Assembly: GCA_934446565.1 (NCBI GenBank)
Contig: CAKSEO010000013.1
Span: 1 to 60,003 of the forward strand
Length of the DNA stretch: 60,003 nucleotides
Source: an uncultured Oscillospiraceae bacterium
GTDB taxonomy: Bacteria; Bacillota; Clostridia; Oscillospirales; Ruminococcaceae
Reading direction: 5' to 3'
Shown: one piece after another, positions 38,603 to 48,738 of the stretch
Layout of the letters: each line of letters begins with the position of its first letter
Numbering within the stretch: position 1 is the stretch's first letter
Notes under the pieces: model-generated
Seen by the model: the letters and a program-made list of their open reading frames with translations, nothing else
Databases searched by the model: none
Told to the model about the DNA's origin: nothing
Position numbers and translations under genes: made by a program

Positions 38603-39343
38603 ATGCCGGAATTCAAGAAACCGCATTCGCTGACGGACGTTCCGTTCCATTACTGCCCAGGCTGCACCCACGGCATAGTACACAGACTTGTCGCTGAGGT
38701 CATCGACGAAATGGGCATCGAGGGCGAAACGATCGGAGTCTGCCCGGTAGGCTGCTCGGTAATGGCTTACGACTATTTCGCGTGCGACATGATAGAGGCG
38801 GCGCACGGACGCGCACCGGCGGTCGCTACCGGAGTAAAGCGCGGAAATCCCGACAAGTTCGTTTTCACCTATCAGGGCGACGGCGACCTTGCGGCGATAG
38901 GAACTGCTGAAACGGTTCACGCTGCGACCCGCGGCGAGAACATCACCGTTATTTTCATAAACAACACCACCTACGGAATGACCGGCGGTCAGATGGCGCC
39001 GACAACGCTCCCGGGACAGGTCACGCAGACCACTCCCTACGGCAGGAATCCCGATGTTGAGGGATTCCCGGTGAGGGTCTGCGAGATGGTTTCCACGCTG
39101 TCCGGCGTGGCGCTGGCGGAGCGCGTTACCGTGACCGACCCGGCGAACATCCGCAAGGCAAAGGCTGCGATACGCAAGGGATTCGAGTTCCAGAAGAACA
39201 AGCAGGGATTCTCGCTCATCGAGGTGCTTTCGACCTGCCCGACCAACTGGGGACTTTCTCCGGTGGAGGCAATAAAGTGGCTCAAGGATAACATGGTACC
39301 GTATTATCCCCTGGGGGTATTCAAGGAGGGCGCGATAAGATGA
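38603..39343 (+). CDS. 2-oxoacid:ferredoxin oxidoreductase beta subunit (TPP-binding)
   Basis: A 246-residue thiamine-diphosphate subunit. It has the CPGCTHGIVHRL motif, the TPP/Mg site YQGDGDLAAIGTAETVHA and NNTTYGMTGGQMAPTT, all typical of VorA/KorB-like proteins. It starts 1 bp after the alpha subunit and overlaps the gamma subunit by 4 bp. Confidence 0.93.
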   Translation: MPEFKKPHSLTDVPFHYCPGCTHGIVHRLVAEVIDEMGIEGETIGVCPVGCSVMAYDYFACDMIEAAHGRAPAVATGVKRGNPDKFVFTYQGDGDLAAIGTAETVHAATRGENITVIFINNTTYGMTGGQMAPTTLPGQVTQTTPYGRNPDVEGFPVRVCEMVSTLSGVALAERVTVTDPANIRKAKAAIRKGFEFQKNKQGFSLIEVLSTCPTNWGLSPVEAIKWLKDNMVPYYPLGVFKEGAIR

Positions 39344-39870
39344 CGACAGAAACGATATTTGCAGGCTTCGGCGGACAGGGGATACTGTTCGCGGGAAAGC
39401 TCCTTGCCTACCTCGGACTTTACCAGGACAAGCAGGTTTCCTGGCTCCCGTCCTACGGGCCGGAAATGCGCGGCGGTACTGCCAACTGCACAGTCTGCCT
39501 GAGCGACCAGCCGATAGGCTCCCCGTACGTCACCGACCCGGATATCCTGGTAGCGATGAACGGCCCCAGCTTTGACAAGTTCATCAACGCAGTAAAGCCC
39601 GGCGGGATAGCGATAATCGACAGTACCCTCGTTACGGAGCAGTGCGACCGTACCGATATCCGCAGCTTCCGGATACCCTCGACCGCCCTCGCGGCTGAAA
39701 ACGGGCTTCCCGGAATGGCTAACATCATTCTGGTGGGGAAGCTCCTCAAGGAGACCGGCTTTGCCGTGCTGGACGCAGTGCGTCCTGTCCTCGAAAAGAT
39801 AATCCCCCCGAAAAAGGCGAACCTCATCGACGCAAACATGAGGGCGCTTGCGATCGGCATGGCACTTTAA
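39340..39870 (+). CDS. 2-oxoacid:ferredoxin oxidoreductase gamma subunit
   Basis: A 176-residue gamma subunit. The family motif FAGFGGQGILFAGKLLA is followed by SWLPSYGPEMRGGTANC. The start overlaps the beta-subunit stop (ATGA). It completes the four-subunit complex. A terminator follows. Confidence 0.93.
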   Translation: MTTETIFAGFGGQGILFAGKLLAYLGLYQDKQVSWLPSYGPEMRGGTANCTVCLSDQPIGSPYVTDPDILVAMNGPSFDKFINAVKPGGIAIIDSTLVTEQCDRTDIRSFRIPSTALAAENGLPGMANIILVGKLLKETGFAVLDAVRPVLEKIIPPKKANLIDANMRALAIGMAL

Positions 39871-39877
39871 AATCACG

Positions 39878-39908
39878 CGCGCCCGCTCAACAAACGGGCG
39901 CGTTCCTT
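39878..39908 (+). terminator. Terminator of the oxidoreductase operon
   Basis: A GC-rich 8-bp stem (39878-39885 with 39895-39902) followed by TTCCTT. Confidence 0.7.
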
Positions 39909-39921
39909 ATCCGGAGGTAAT

Positions 39922-40683
39922 ATGAGTAAACTGCGTTTTCACCCGGTCCAGCTTGTTGTCGCGGCTCTGGCGGCGGGAATGCTCGTCTGGTTCTGCCTGC
40001 CGGGATTTTTCAACGCCGGGACGTTCCTGGGGGTTCTGCTGAGCCTGCTTATCGCAGCGGCGGCATTGCTGTTCCCGCTCATCGCAAGGTTCGTGAAGTG
40101 GTTCTGGAAGCACGTCCCTGGGAAAATCGCGCTGATTGCTGCGGGTGCTGTCGTTGTGGTTTTTCTCGGGTATCTCGGGTTCTGCGGAGTTCAGATGGCG
40201 AGGTATTCAAGCAGACCGCTTGAGCAGGTCAGCGCAGTGATGATACTGGGCTGTCAGGTTCACGGGATAACTCCCGGCAACGAGCTGGTAAGCCGCATGG
40301 AGACCGCGCTCCCGCTCATTGAGCAGAATCCGGGTATTCCGGTGATAGTCAGCGGCGGTCAGGGCAGAGGGGAATCGGTTCCGGAAGCAGGCGCGATGAA
40401 AGAGTGGCTGATAGAAAACGGCGTGGATGAATCGCGAATCTACACGGAAACTCAGTCGCACTCCACCCGAACGAACTTCGAGTACTCAGCGCCGATTCTC
40501 CGGGAGCTTGGCGTGACCGACGGAATCGCGGTAGTAACCAACGATTTCCACCAGTACCGCGCGGAAATATACGCGACCCGGGAGGGATTGACGGTAGGGC
40601 ATTACCCGACCGCGACCCGGGCGCTGGTGTTCCCGAATTACATTATCAGGGAGCTCGCGGCGCTGTGCTTCGTTTGGCGTTAA
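39922..40683 (+). CDS. DUF218 (YdcF/SanA-type) membrane protein
   Basis: A 253-residue protein with three N-terminal membrane segments (about 10-30, 33-55, 70-92) and a DUF218 domain outside or inside the membrane. Motifs are VMILGCQVHG, VIVSGGQGRGE, EAGAMKEWLIENGVD and VVTNDFHQYRAEIYA. Relatives include ElyC and SanA, linked to envelope integrity. The enzymatic activity is not known. The ATG is preceded by GGAGGTA. Confidence 0.85.
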   Translation: MSKLRFHPVQLVVAALAAGMLVWFCLPGFFNAGTFLGVLLSLLIAAAALLFPLIARFVKWFWKHVPGKIALIAAGAVVVVFLGYLGFCGVQMARYSSRPLEQVSAVMILGCQVHGITPGNELVSRMETALPLIEQNPGIPVIVSGGQGRGESVPEAGAMKEWLIENGVDESRIYTETQSHSTRTNFEYSAPILRELGVTDGIAVVTNDFHQYRAEIYATREGLTVGHYPTATRALVFPNYIIRELAALCFVWR

Positions 40684-40699
40684 ATTTTGATAAACTGTA

Positions 40700-40728
40700 T
40701 TGAAAAAGCGCGGTATTTGTGCTATAAT
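40700..40728 (+). promoter_or_regulatory. Promoter of the dnaD/dnaC-like genes
   Basis: TTGAAA (40700-40705), 17 bp, TATAAT (40723-40728), 44 bp before the start codon. Confidence 0.8.
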
Positions 40729-40772
40729 AATCTATAATAAATACACACAGCAAAAATGAAAAAGGTGAGCAG

Positions 40773-41807
40773 ATGAATTATTCCCTTGACGCCGGCGCGT
40801 GGAGCAGCGTTTTCGCAGTACCCGCCAGCGTTGTTGACAAATATATAAAGCTTGCGGACGAAGCCAGCCTGAAGCTGTTGCTTTACCTGCTGCGCCACGG
40901 CGGCGAGAGTTTCACAGAGGAGCAGCTCCGGGAAGCGCTGAACATAAAGCGCGACGGCGAGCTTGAGGACGCGGCTATGTTCTGGTTTCAGCGTGGTATC
41001 ATCCGCATGGACGACGGGGCATTAGTCCCTACCGACGACACCGCGCAGGAGCGCCTGCCCGAAGTCAGCGAGCCGGAGCCGGAGAAACAGCTGGCGATCG
41101 GCGCGTCAAGCCTGCGGAAAGTCGCGGTCAACAATGGCTCTGCTATCTACACTGCGGGGGATATCGCGCAGCGTATCAAGACCGACGGCGCTATCGACTT
41201 CCTGTTCAAGGAGGTACAGCAGCTCTACGGCAGACCGCTGAAAAATCCGGAAAGCCGCGTCGTGATACAGCTCACGGATTTCTACGGACTCCCGGCGGAG
41301 GTCGCTGTGATGCTGATGAAGTACTGCTTCCGCATCGGAAAGACCACGCAGAACTACATACTGACCACCGCGCAGGACTGGGTGAACGAAAATATCCGCA
41401 CGGTGGAGGAAGCTGACCAGCACCTCCAGAAGCTGGAAAAGCGCTTCAGTATCGAGGAGCACCTCCGCCAGGCGATGGACATGAAAACCACATTCTCCCC
41501 GAATCAGCTCAATTTCATCAAGATATGGACGGAGGAATGGGGATTCGGCGAGGATATGATAATCCTGGCGTATCAGATAACCCTGGACAACAAGGGCTCG
41601 CTTAATTTCAACTACACGAACAAGATACTGGAAAACTGGAAAAATGCCGGAGTTTACACGACCGATGACGCCAAGCGCAGCAACGAGGAGTTCCGTGAGA
41701 AGCGCCGCAAAAAGCCGGAGACCGCCGGGAATTCCAGTTCAAACAGTGGCACGTCCTCCATCGATATGGACGACGTGTTGGAGGAGCTGCGCAGACAGTA
41801 TCAGTAA
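40773..41807 (+). CDS. DnaD-domain replication protein
   Basis: A 344-residue protein with an N-terminal winged-helix-like region and two DnaD/DnaB_2 domains (about 140-220, IDFLFKEVQQLYGRPL; and about 230-300, IWTEEWGFGEDMIILAY then FNYTNKILENWKNAGV). These domains load the helicase at origins and restart sites in Firmicutes. The C-terminus is a disordered Ser/Asn-rich linker with an EELRRQYQ end. It is followed by a DnaC/DnaI-like loader, its expected partner. AAAAAGGTGAG precedes the ATG. Confidence 0.9.
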   Translation: MNYSLDAGAWSSVFAVPASVVDKYIKLADEASLKLLLYLLRHGGESFTEEQLREALNIKRDGELEDAAMFWFQRGIIRMDDGALVPTDDTAQERLPEVSEPEPEKQLAIGASSLRKVAVNNGSAIYTAGDIAQRIKTDGAIDFLFKEVQQLYGRPLKNPESRVVIQLTDFYGLPAEVAVMLMKYCFRIGKTTQNYILTTAQDWVNENIRTVEEADQHLQKLEKRFSIEEHLRQAMDMKTTFSPNQLNFIKIWTEEWGFGEDMIILAYQITLDNKGSLNFNYTNKILENWKNAGVYTTDDAKRSNEEFREKRRKKPETAGNSSSNSGTSSIDMDDVLEELRRQYQ

Positions 41808-41818
41808 GAAGGTGACGC

Positions 41819-42802
41819 ATGGGCATAAACGAACAGTTTTTCAATGCAGCAATGCAGCGGCTGGAGGAGCGCCGCATGGCGAACCGGTCAGAAAGCGACC
41901 GCCGGCGCTTGCAGATAGAAACGCAGATACCGGAGTACCGAGAGCTTTCGCTGAAGCTTGGCGAGACCGGCGGACAGATAGTGCGGCTGATAATGCGCGG
42001 CGGAGACACCTCGAGGGAGCTTGCGGATATCGAGCGTGAGAATCTCGACATCCAGAAGCGCCTTACCGGACTGCTGACCTCCAACGGATACCCCGCGGAT
42101 TACCTGAAACCTATCTACACCTGCCCGCTGTGCCAGGATAAGGGTATCGTGAACGATAAGTGGTGCAGCTGCTTTCAAAAGCTGATGATGGAGGAGACCG
42201 CCCGGGAGCTGAATCAGAGCTCTCCGCTGACTCTGAGCACATTTGAGAATTTCAGGCTGGATTTTTACCCGGAAACGATAAATCCCGTGATGCAGGTTTC
42301 CGACCGTGCGGTAATGCAGCGGAATTTCGAGAACTGCAAGAAGTACGCCGAGAATTTCACGACGCACAGCGAGGGCATACTCATGACCGGCGCGACCGGA
42401 TTGGGAAAGACGCATCTCTCGCTTGCGATAGCCGCAGGGGTGCTCGAAAAGGGATACACCGTGATATACGGCTCGTCGCCTGAGCTTCTTCACACGCTGG
42501 AGCGCGAGTATTTCGGCAAGTCTGACAAGGATACCATGTCGGCGCTGACCGGCTGCGACCTGCTCATCTTCGACGACCTCGGCGCGGAAATGGACAAGCC
42601 GCTGTACGGATCGCTGATTTACGAGATAATCAATTCAAGGATATGCCGCGGGCTGCCTATGATAGTCAGCACGAATTATTCCACGCAGGAGCTGCGGGAT
42701 CACTATCCCGACAAGATATGCTCCCGCCTGCTCAGTTTCCGGCTGATGGCGTTCGTGGGGAGCGATATCCGCGTTATCCTGAAAAAGATCGCAAAGTCCT
42801 GA
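41819..42802 (+). CDS. DnaC/DnaI-like helicase-loader ATPase
   Basis: A 327-residue AAA+ protein. A helical N-terminus is followed by a zinc-binding Cys cluster (CPLCQDKG and CSC near residues 101-120) and an ATPase domain with Walker A TGATGLGKTHLSLAI, Walker B LLIFDDLGAEM and sensor TNYSTQEL. This domain order is that of DnaI-type loaders of the replicative helicase. AAGGTGA precedes the ATG. Read together with the preceding DnaD protein, it forms a primosome loading pair. Confidence 0.9.
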   Translation: MGINEQFFNAAMQRLEERRMANRSESDRRRLQIETQIPEYRELSLKLGETGGQIVRLIMRGGDTSRELADIERENLDIQKRLTGLLTSNGYPADYLKPIYTCPLCQDKGIVNDKWCSCFQKLMMEETARELNQSSPLTLSTFENFRLDFYPETINPVMQVSDRAVMQRNFENCKKYAENFTTHSEGILMTGATGLGKTHLSLAIAAGVLEKGYTVIYGSSPELLHTLEREYFGKSDKDTMSALTGCDLLIFDDLGAEMDKPLYGSLIYEIINSRICRGLPMIVSTNYSTQELRDHYPDKICSRLLSFRLMAFVGSDIRVILKKIAKS

Positions 42803-42844
42803 AAATCACTGCAACAGCAGAATTAATAAACTGGAGGTAACAAA

Positions 42845-43930
42845 ATGGGAAAACTCAGAGTTGGCATGTTAACAAGCGGCGGCGACTGCCCCGGACTCAA
42901 CGCCACTATAAGAGGCGCTGCCAAGGCTATCTATGAGGCGTTCGGCGAGGATAAGGTGGAGATAGTCGGTATCCACGACGGATATCACGGGCTTATCCAC
43001 GGCGTTTACAAGGTAATGCAGCCGTCGGATTTCTCCGGCATACTCACGCAGGGCGGTACTATCCTCGGCACAAAGCGCACGCCGTTCAAGATGATGCAGA
43101 TAATCGAGGACGACAAGGTGGATAAGGTCAAAGAGATGAAGGACACCTACAAGGACCTCAAGCTCGACTGCCTGTTCACTCTCGGCGGAAACGGCACCCA
43201 CAAGACCGCAAACATGCTTTCCGAGGAGGGGCTGAACGTCATCGGTCTGCCCAAGACCATCGACAACGACATTTTCGGCACTGACGTTACCTTTGGTTTC
43301 CACTCCGCAGTGGATATCGGCACCGAGGTCATCGACCGTATCCACACCACCGCGAACTCCCACAGCCGCGTAATGGTCATCGAGATAATGGGCAACAAGG
43401 CTGGCTGGCTGACGCTCTACAGCGGACTTGCCGGCGGCGCCGACATAATCCTGCTCCCGGAGATACCCTACGATATCAATAAGGTAGCGCAGGCATGCCA
43501 AAAGCGTGCCGACGCAGGCAGAAACTTCTCCATTCTCGCTGTTGCAGAGGGCTGCTTTGACGTCGATGAGGCGAAGATGAAGAAAAAGGAGCGCACAAGA
43601 CTGCGCACCGAGGCAGGCTACACCACTGCCACCGCCCGCATCGCAAAGCAGATACAGGAAATGACAGGGTTGGAAACCCGTACGGTAGTACCCGGACACA
43701 TGCTCCGCGGCGGCAGCCCGTCCGCGTATGACCGCATACTTGCAACGCAGTTCGGCGCGCACGCAGCGCAGCTCCTCAAGGACAAGAAGTTCGGCTACAC
43801 CGTTGCGATGGTGGACGGAAAGATTACCGAGAATCCCCTGGGCGACGTCGCAATGAAAACCAAGTTCGTCCCGGTGGACTGCAAGATGGTAAAGACTGCC
43901 AAGGATATCGGTATCTCCTTCGGCGACTAA
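42845..43930 (+). CDS. pfkA: 6-phosphofructokinase
   Basis: A 361-residue phosphofructokinase for the committing step of glycolysis. It begins VGMLTSGGDCPGLNATIRG and has GGNGTHKTA, PKTIDNDIFGTD, and EIMGNKAGWLTLYSGLAGGAD. In the donor site the usual GGDG(S/T) is GGNGT, with Gly (ATP-like) at the residue that is Asp in PPi enzymes but Lys in PKTIDND, a feature shared with PPi or mixed-type enzymes. ATP is the likelier donor. GGAGGTAA precedes the ATG. Confidence 0.9.
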   Translation: MGKLRVGMLTSGGDCPGLNATIRGAAKAIYEAFGEDKVEIVGIHDGYHGLIHGVYKVMQPSDFSGILTQGGTILGTKRTPFKMMQIIEDDKVDKVKEMKDTYKDLKLDCLFTLGGNGTHKTANMLSEEGLNVIGLPKTIDNDIFGTDVTFGFHSAVDIGTEVIDRIHTTANSHSRVMVIEIMGNKAGWLTLYSGLAGGADIILLPEIPYDINKVAQACQKRADAGRNFSILAVAEGCFDVDEAKMKKKERTRLRTEAGYTTATARIAKQIQEMTGLETRTVVPGHMLRGGSPSAYDRILATQFGAHAAQLLKDKKFGYTVAMVDGKITENPLGDVAMKTKFVPVDCKMVKTAKDIGISFGD

Positions 43931-43946
43931 ATTCCACACATATTAT

Positions 43947-43979
43947 AAAAGGACAGAGTTTTTCTGTCCTTTTTTGTTT
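43947..43979 (+). terminator. Terminator of pfkA
   Basis: A 10-bp stem (43947-43956 with 43964-43973) with a T-rich 3' tail. Confidence 0.9.
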
Positions 43980-43989
43980 ATAACGGCTA

Positions 43990-44018
43990 TTGAATATTAT
44001 TGTAGAATATGCTAAAAT
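43990..44018 (+). promoter_or_regulatory. Promoter of the second phosphofructokinase gene
   Basis: TTGAAT (43990-43995), 17 bp, TAAAAT (44013-44018), 42 bp before the start. Confidence 0.7.
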
Positions 44019-44060
44019 TATATCAGGATTTACCCAGCGATTAATTTAGGAGGACACAAG

Positions 44061-45266
44061 ATGTTCAATATAGCAGTAGCCCAGTCCGGCGGACCCACCG
44101 CGGCGATAAACGCCAGCCTTACGGGAGTTTTCAACGGAGCGGAGCAGAACAACGAGGTAGACGAGATCTACGGCGCGGAAAACGGTATCGAGGGCATTCT
44201 CGGTGACAAGCTGCTGAATCTTCGCAGCATTCTGATGGACGAGCACGACAAGCAGCTTCTGATGACGACGCCGTCTACGATACTCGGCTCCTGCCGTTTC
44301 AAGCTCAAGGACTGGCACGAGGACGAGAGCGACTACCTGCGTATTACCGAGGTGTTCAACCGTCACAATATCCGGGCGTTTTTCTACATCGGCGGCAACG
44401 ACTCGATGGATACCGTAATGAAGCTGAACGGCTTCTTCCAGGCTAAGGATATCCGCATAAAGGTGGTCGGAGTTCCCAAGACCATCGACAACGACGTGAC
44501 GGAAACCGACCATACTCCGGGATTCGGCTCCGCGGCGAAGTACGTTGCATGTTCCCTCCAGGAGATAATCCGCGACAGCCGCGTGTATTCCATTCCGTCC
44601 GTTACCATCGTTGAGATAATGGGCAGGGACGCCGGCTGGCTGGCGGCAAGCTCCTGCGTGCTCCGCGCCAATGGCGAGCCCGCTCCTCACCTCATTTATC
44701 TCCCGGAGGGGGAGTTCTCCCCGGAGAAGTACCTCGAGGACGTCCGCAAGGCTCAGCTGCGTTACAAGGCGGTCATCGTCGCAGTCTCCGAGGGGATCAC
44801 ATCCGGCGGAGTGACTTCCCAGGCGGTGGACGCGTTCGGGCATAAGTACCTTGCCGGGGTAGGCAAGTGGCTGGAGGGCTACACCAAGGAGCACATCGGC
44901 TGCAAGGTGCGCTCCATCGAGCTGAACGTAATGCAGCGGTGCAGCTCTCACATAGCGTCGCTGACCGACCTCAACGAGGCGGAGCGTATCGGCAGGGAAG
45001 CGGTAAGGGCTGCGCTGACCTACGGCGAGAGCGGCGTGATGATGGCTTTCCGCCGGATAAGCAACAATCCCTATCGCGTGGAGATAGTGCCAGCGGACAT
45101 CGCCAAAGTCGCTAACCAGGAAAAGAAATTCCCCCGGGAATGGATAAATCCCGAGGGAAACAACGTGACCGTAGACGCGCTGAATTACTTCCTGCCGCTG
45201 ATACAGGGTGAGCCGCAGCTTGAGTTCCGCAACGGTATCCCGGTGCATTTCCGTCTGGATCAGTAA
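44061..45266 (+). CDS. Probable PPi-dependent phosphofructokinase
   Basis: A 401-residue phosphofructokinase of a different subgroup from its neighbour. It has AQSGGPTAAINAS, YIGGNDSMDTV, PKTIDNDVTETDHTPG and EIMGRDAGWLAAS. The Asp in GGNDS and the Lys in PKTIDND are the residues that select pyrophosphate over ATP, so it should run the reversible PPi reaction that saves ATP in anaerobic glycolysis. GGAGG lies before the ATG. Its last 7 bp overlap the convergent peptidase gene. Confidence 0.87.
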   Translation: MFNIAVAQSGGPTAAINASLTGVFNGAEQNNEVDEIYGAENGIEGILGDKLLNLRSILMDEHDKQLLMTTPSTILGSCRFKLKDWHEDESDYLRITEVFNRHNIRAFFYIGGNDSMDTVMKLNGFFQAKDIRIKVVGVPKTIDNDVTETDHTPGFGSAAKYVACSLQEIIRDSRVYSIPSVTIVEIMGRDAGWLAASSCVLRANGEPAPHLIYLPEGEFSPEKYLEDVRKAQLRYKAVIVAVSEGITSGGVTSQAVDAFGHKYLAGVGKWLEGYTKEHIGCKVRSIELNVMQRCSSHIASLTDLNEAERIGREAVRAALTYGESGVMMAFRRISNNPYRVEIVPADIAKVANQEKKFPREWINPEGNNVTVDALNYFLPLIQGEPQLEFRNGIPVHFRLDQ

Positions 45267-45934
45267 TTGACCGCCATCGGCTGCCTGGCGCGCTGGATGA
45301 GGTACTTTTCGTATCCGTCGTTGCGCGACCTGGACAGAATATAGCTTCCTATGAACGGCGCGAACTTTGCGAAGAGTCCGCGCTGTTCTTCTGTTTTGAG
45401 GAAAACACAGTCCGGCTGGAAGCGTTCGTCCCGCATTCCGAGACGGTATATCTCGTCCTGCGCCCTGCGGAGCCGCGTTAGCTCCTGGTAGCGGAATTCC
45501 GCAGCCTGCCGGGATATCCCGCAGAGCTTTTCTATCTCCATCGCCGACGATACTCCGCAGAAATGCAGCACCGTGAGTGGCGCGAGCAGCTCTGCGGCGA
45601 ATCGGTCGGCTTCCTTTTCGTGGGCGTCGGTCAGCAGGGAGGGCGGGTCGGTTATGTGCCCGGAGAGCAGGTGTCCGACCTCGTGAGCTGCGGTCCATTT
45701 GCGGCGCGGTGCGTGGCAGAGCTGGCTGTTCAGCACGGCGACCATGCAGCCGTCCGCGATAAGGCTGAACCCAGCGTAGCTGACGGAGTGGAACAGCTCG
45801 TCAAGGCTGTTTTCGAACTGTTCGTGGAACGACATGTAGTCGATGACTTTGATGCCGAATGCGGAAGCGACTGCGCTCACGCTGACCGGGAGCGAAGCCA
45901 GTCCGGAGCGCAGCAGCGCCTGAGTTCCCGTCAT
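45260..45934 (-). CDS. ImmA/IrrE-family metallopeptidase
   Basis: A 224-residue zinc peptidase of the ImmA/IrrE family with the active site AAHEVGHLLSGH and a following KEADRFAAELLAP (third ligand). Such proteases cleave a partner XRE repressor to derepress a mobile element or stress genes. It is encoded 2 bp downstream of such a repressor, which supports that role. The C-terminal 80 residues are helical and unassigned. Confidence 0.87.
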   Translation of the reverse strand: MTGTQALLRSGLASLPVSVSAVASAFGIKVIDYMSFHEQFENSLDELFHSVSYAGFSLIADGCMVAVLNSQLCHAPRRKWTAAHEVGHLLSGHITDPPSLLTDAHEKEADRFAAELLAPLTVLHFCGVSSAMEIEKLCGISRQAAEFRYQELTRLRRAQDEIYRLGMRDERFQPDCVFLKTEEQRGLFAKFAPFIGSYILSRSRNDGYEKYLIQRARQPMAVNY

Positions 45935-45936
45935 GT

Positions 45937-46368
45937 TCAGTCCCCCTTGTAATCCGGCAGGTCCAGTATGTTCCCCGCGCCGGGGCGCTTCTTTAGGCGG
46001 ATGGGCTGCGGCGGAGCCTCCTTGTTGAAGCTGCGAGCCGCGACCATCGTCAGTCCCTCGGCGCAGCGCTGGTATTCTATCTCGGTGCAGGCGTCCACCA
46101 GCTCGCGCCCGTGGGCGTCCAGTTCCAGATATTTCCGGAGGTGGACCTGCCCCGGCGCGTTCGAAGCGTCGAACTGATCGACGAATAGCTCGTTCGGTTC
46201 GCAGGAAAGCGCCGCGAACAGCTTGTAGAGCACGCTCTCTCTGGGGTGGCTGAAATCATGCTCGTAGTTCCCGACCGCAGACGCGGTCACGCCCAGCCGC
46301 TGGGCAAGTTCTTCCTGTGTCAGCCCCGCTCGTTCGCGGAGCTCTTTGATACGTTTTCCAATTCCCAT
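45937..46368 (-). CDS. XRE-family repressor (ImmR-like)
   Basis: A 143-residue regulator with an N-terminal helix-turn-helix (IKELRERAGLTQEELAQRLG then ASAVGNYEHD) and a C-terminal region with no recognised fold, probably the peptidase target. AAAGGAGAAC lies before the ATG. Together with the ImmA-like gene it is a typical switch of integrative elements or prophages. A perfect dyad in the upstream promoter is its likely operator. Confidence 0.88.
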   Translation of the reverse strand: MGIGKRIKELRERAGLTQEELAQRLGVTASAVGNYEHDFSHPRESVLYKLFAALSCEPNELFVDQFDASNAPGQVHLRKYLELDAHGRELVDACTEIEYQRCAEGLTMVAARSFNKEAPPQPIRLKKRPGAGNILDLPDYKGD

Positions 46369-46379
46369 GATGTTCTCCT

Positions 46380-46772
46380 TTAAATTGCCTGTTTGTCGCC
46401 GTAGCGCTGTATGAGCTTGTTGAGTCCGCTTTTACGCAGCATGAAAACGCGGCGCTCGCTCATGTAGAGGTCGTTTGCGAGCCGCTGCCAGCTTTTGGCG
46501 AGGATATAGTAGCCCTCTATCACGCTGCGTTCCTCTCCGGTGAGACAGCTTATGTAGACCAGCGCTTCCTTTTTTGCGTCGCACATCTTGTCGATGGTGC
46601 CGTTGATCTCGCGCTCCAGTCGGGCAAGTTTCTCTACGGTTTCTTTCGCGTATGCGGAGGACTGCACGGCGCGCTTCGATATCCGGTGCAGCTGTTCTAT
46701 ATGCTCTATTTGGGTCCTGATCTCGAACTCAAGCGTGCGGGCTCGTTCGAGGACAGCCATCACATCTGCCAT
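46380..46772 (-). CDS. DUF1492/RinA-like phage regulatory protein
   Basis: A 130-residue helical protein. The C-terminal third (LTGEERSVIEGYYILAKSWQ, LANDLYMSERRVFMLRK) looks like a sigma-70 region 4 helix-turn-helix, as in DUF1492 and RinA/ArpU late regulators of phages. A coiled-coil fills the N-terminus. The ATG at 46772 is preferred because GGAG lies 8 bases before it. It is the first gene of a three-gene minus-strand unit and suggests a phage-derived remnant. Confidence 0.72.
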   Translation of the reverse strand: MADVMAVLERARTLEFEIRTQIEHIEQLHRISKRAVQSSAYAKETVEKLARLEREINGTIDKMCDAKKEALVYISCLTGEERSVIEGYYILAKSWQRLANDLYMSERRVFMLRKSGLNKLIQRYGDKQAI

Positions 46773-46827
46773 GTTCATCACTCCTGGTTCATGTTTTGCA
46801 ATTTCATGCACGATTGCTTACATGAAC

Positions 46828-46857
46828 AGTATACCACAAGATACTTGTCATTGTCAA
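46828..46857 (-). promoter_or_regulatory. Promoter with dyad operator, ImmA/XRE unit
   Basis: On the minus strand TTGACA (complement of 46852-46857), an 18-bp spacer and TATACT (complement of 46828-46833). The spacer holds a perfect dyad, ACAAG-ATA-CTTGT (46836-46848), placed where a bound repressor would block polymerase. The rest of 46858-47229 holds only the small frame at 47011 and AT-rich sequence. Confidence 0.7.
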
Positions 46858-47010
46858 GAGGTTTTCTGCAAATTTACAAAATAATTTCACCTGATCTTTT
46901 TTGTATGAACAGATTTATTTTTAAAAATGAATTTTACAAATATAAAAATTTCATTATATGTAACGGCGGCGTGAAAGGTATCGTATGCTCAACTGGCGGA
47001 GGATTCCCGG

Positions 47011-47142
47011 ATGGACTGCAAAGTGGCTCTACACCAGGATAAGACTGTGCTTGAGCACATTATGCCGCTGAGCCGCGCAGTGGCGTTTCATGTCTATTTT
47101 TGCAGGATTGCGTCAGCGGTCGTAATGATAGGGGCAGAATAA
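47011..47142 (+). CDS. Small open frame with good ribosome site
   Basis: A 43-residue frame starting MDCKVALHQDKTVLEHIM. GGCGGAGG sits 8 bases before the ATG. It has no recognised family and stands alone between the XRE promoter and gdhA. It could be a real small protein or a remnant of a mobile element; I cannot decide. Confidence 0.3.
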   Translation: MDCKVALHQDKTVLEHIMPLSRAVAFHVYFCRIASAVVMIGAE

Positions 47143-47229
47143 ACTGTGCAGTATAAACAACTGAAGCACAAAAAAGTTGTAGCAAATCAACAAAAAGCAT
47201 TTTTGCGATGAAAAAATCTCAAAATCATC

Positions 47230-47258
47230 TTGCAAAATCGTAAATATTGTTGTATAAT
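47230..47258 (+). promoter_or_regulatory. Promoter of gdhA
   Basis: TTGCAA (47230-47235), 17 bp, TATAAT (47253-47258). The leader of about 105 nt holds a GCCGC/GCGGC hairpin just after the start of transcription. Confidence 0.8.
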
Positions 47259-47317
47259 GTATTCAGCCGCAGAGAAGCGGCACATATTTCCGCCAGGCAT
47301 CAGGCGATACTGTGTAG

Positions 47318-48721
<1,404 letters not shown>

Positions 48722-48738
48722 TCTTGTCGGTCTGAAAC

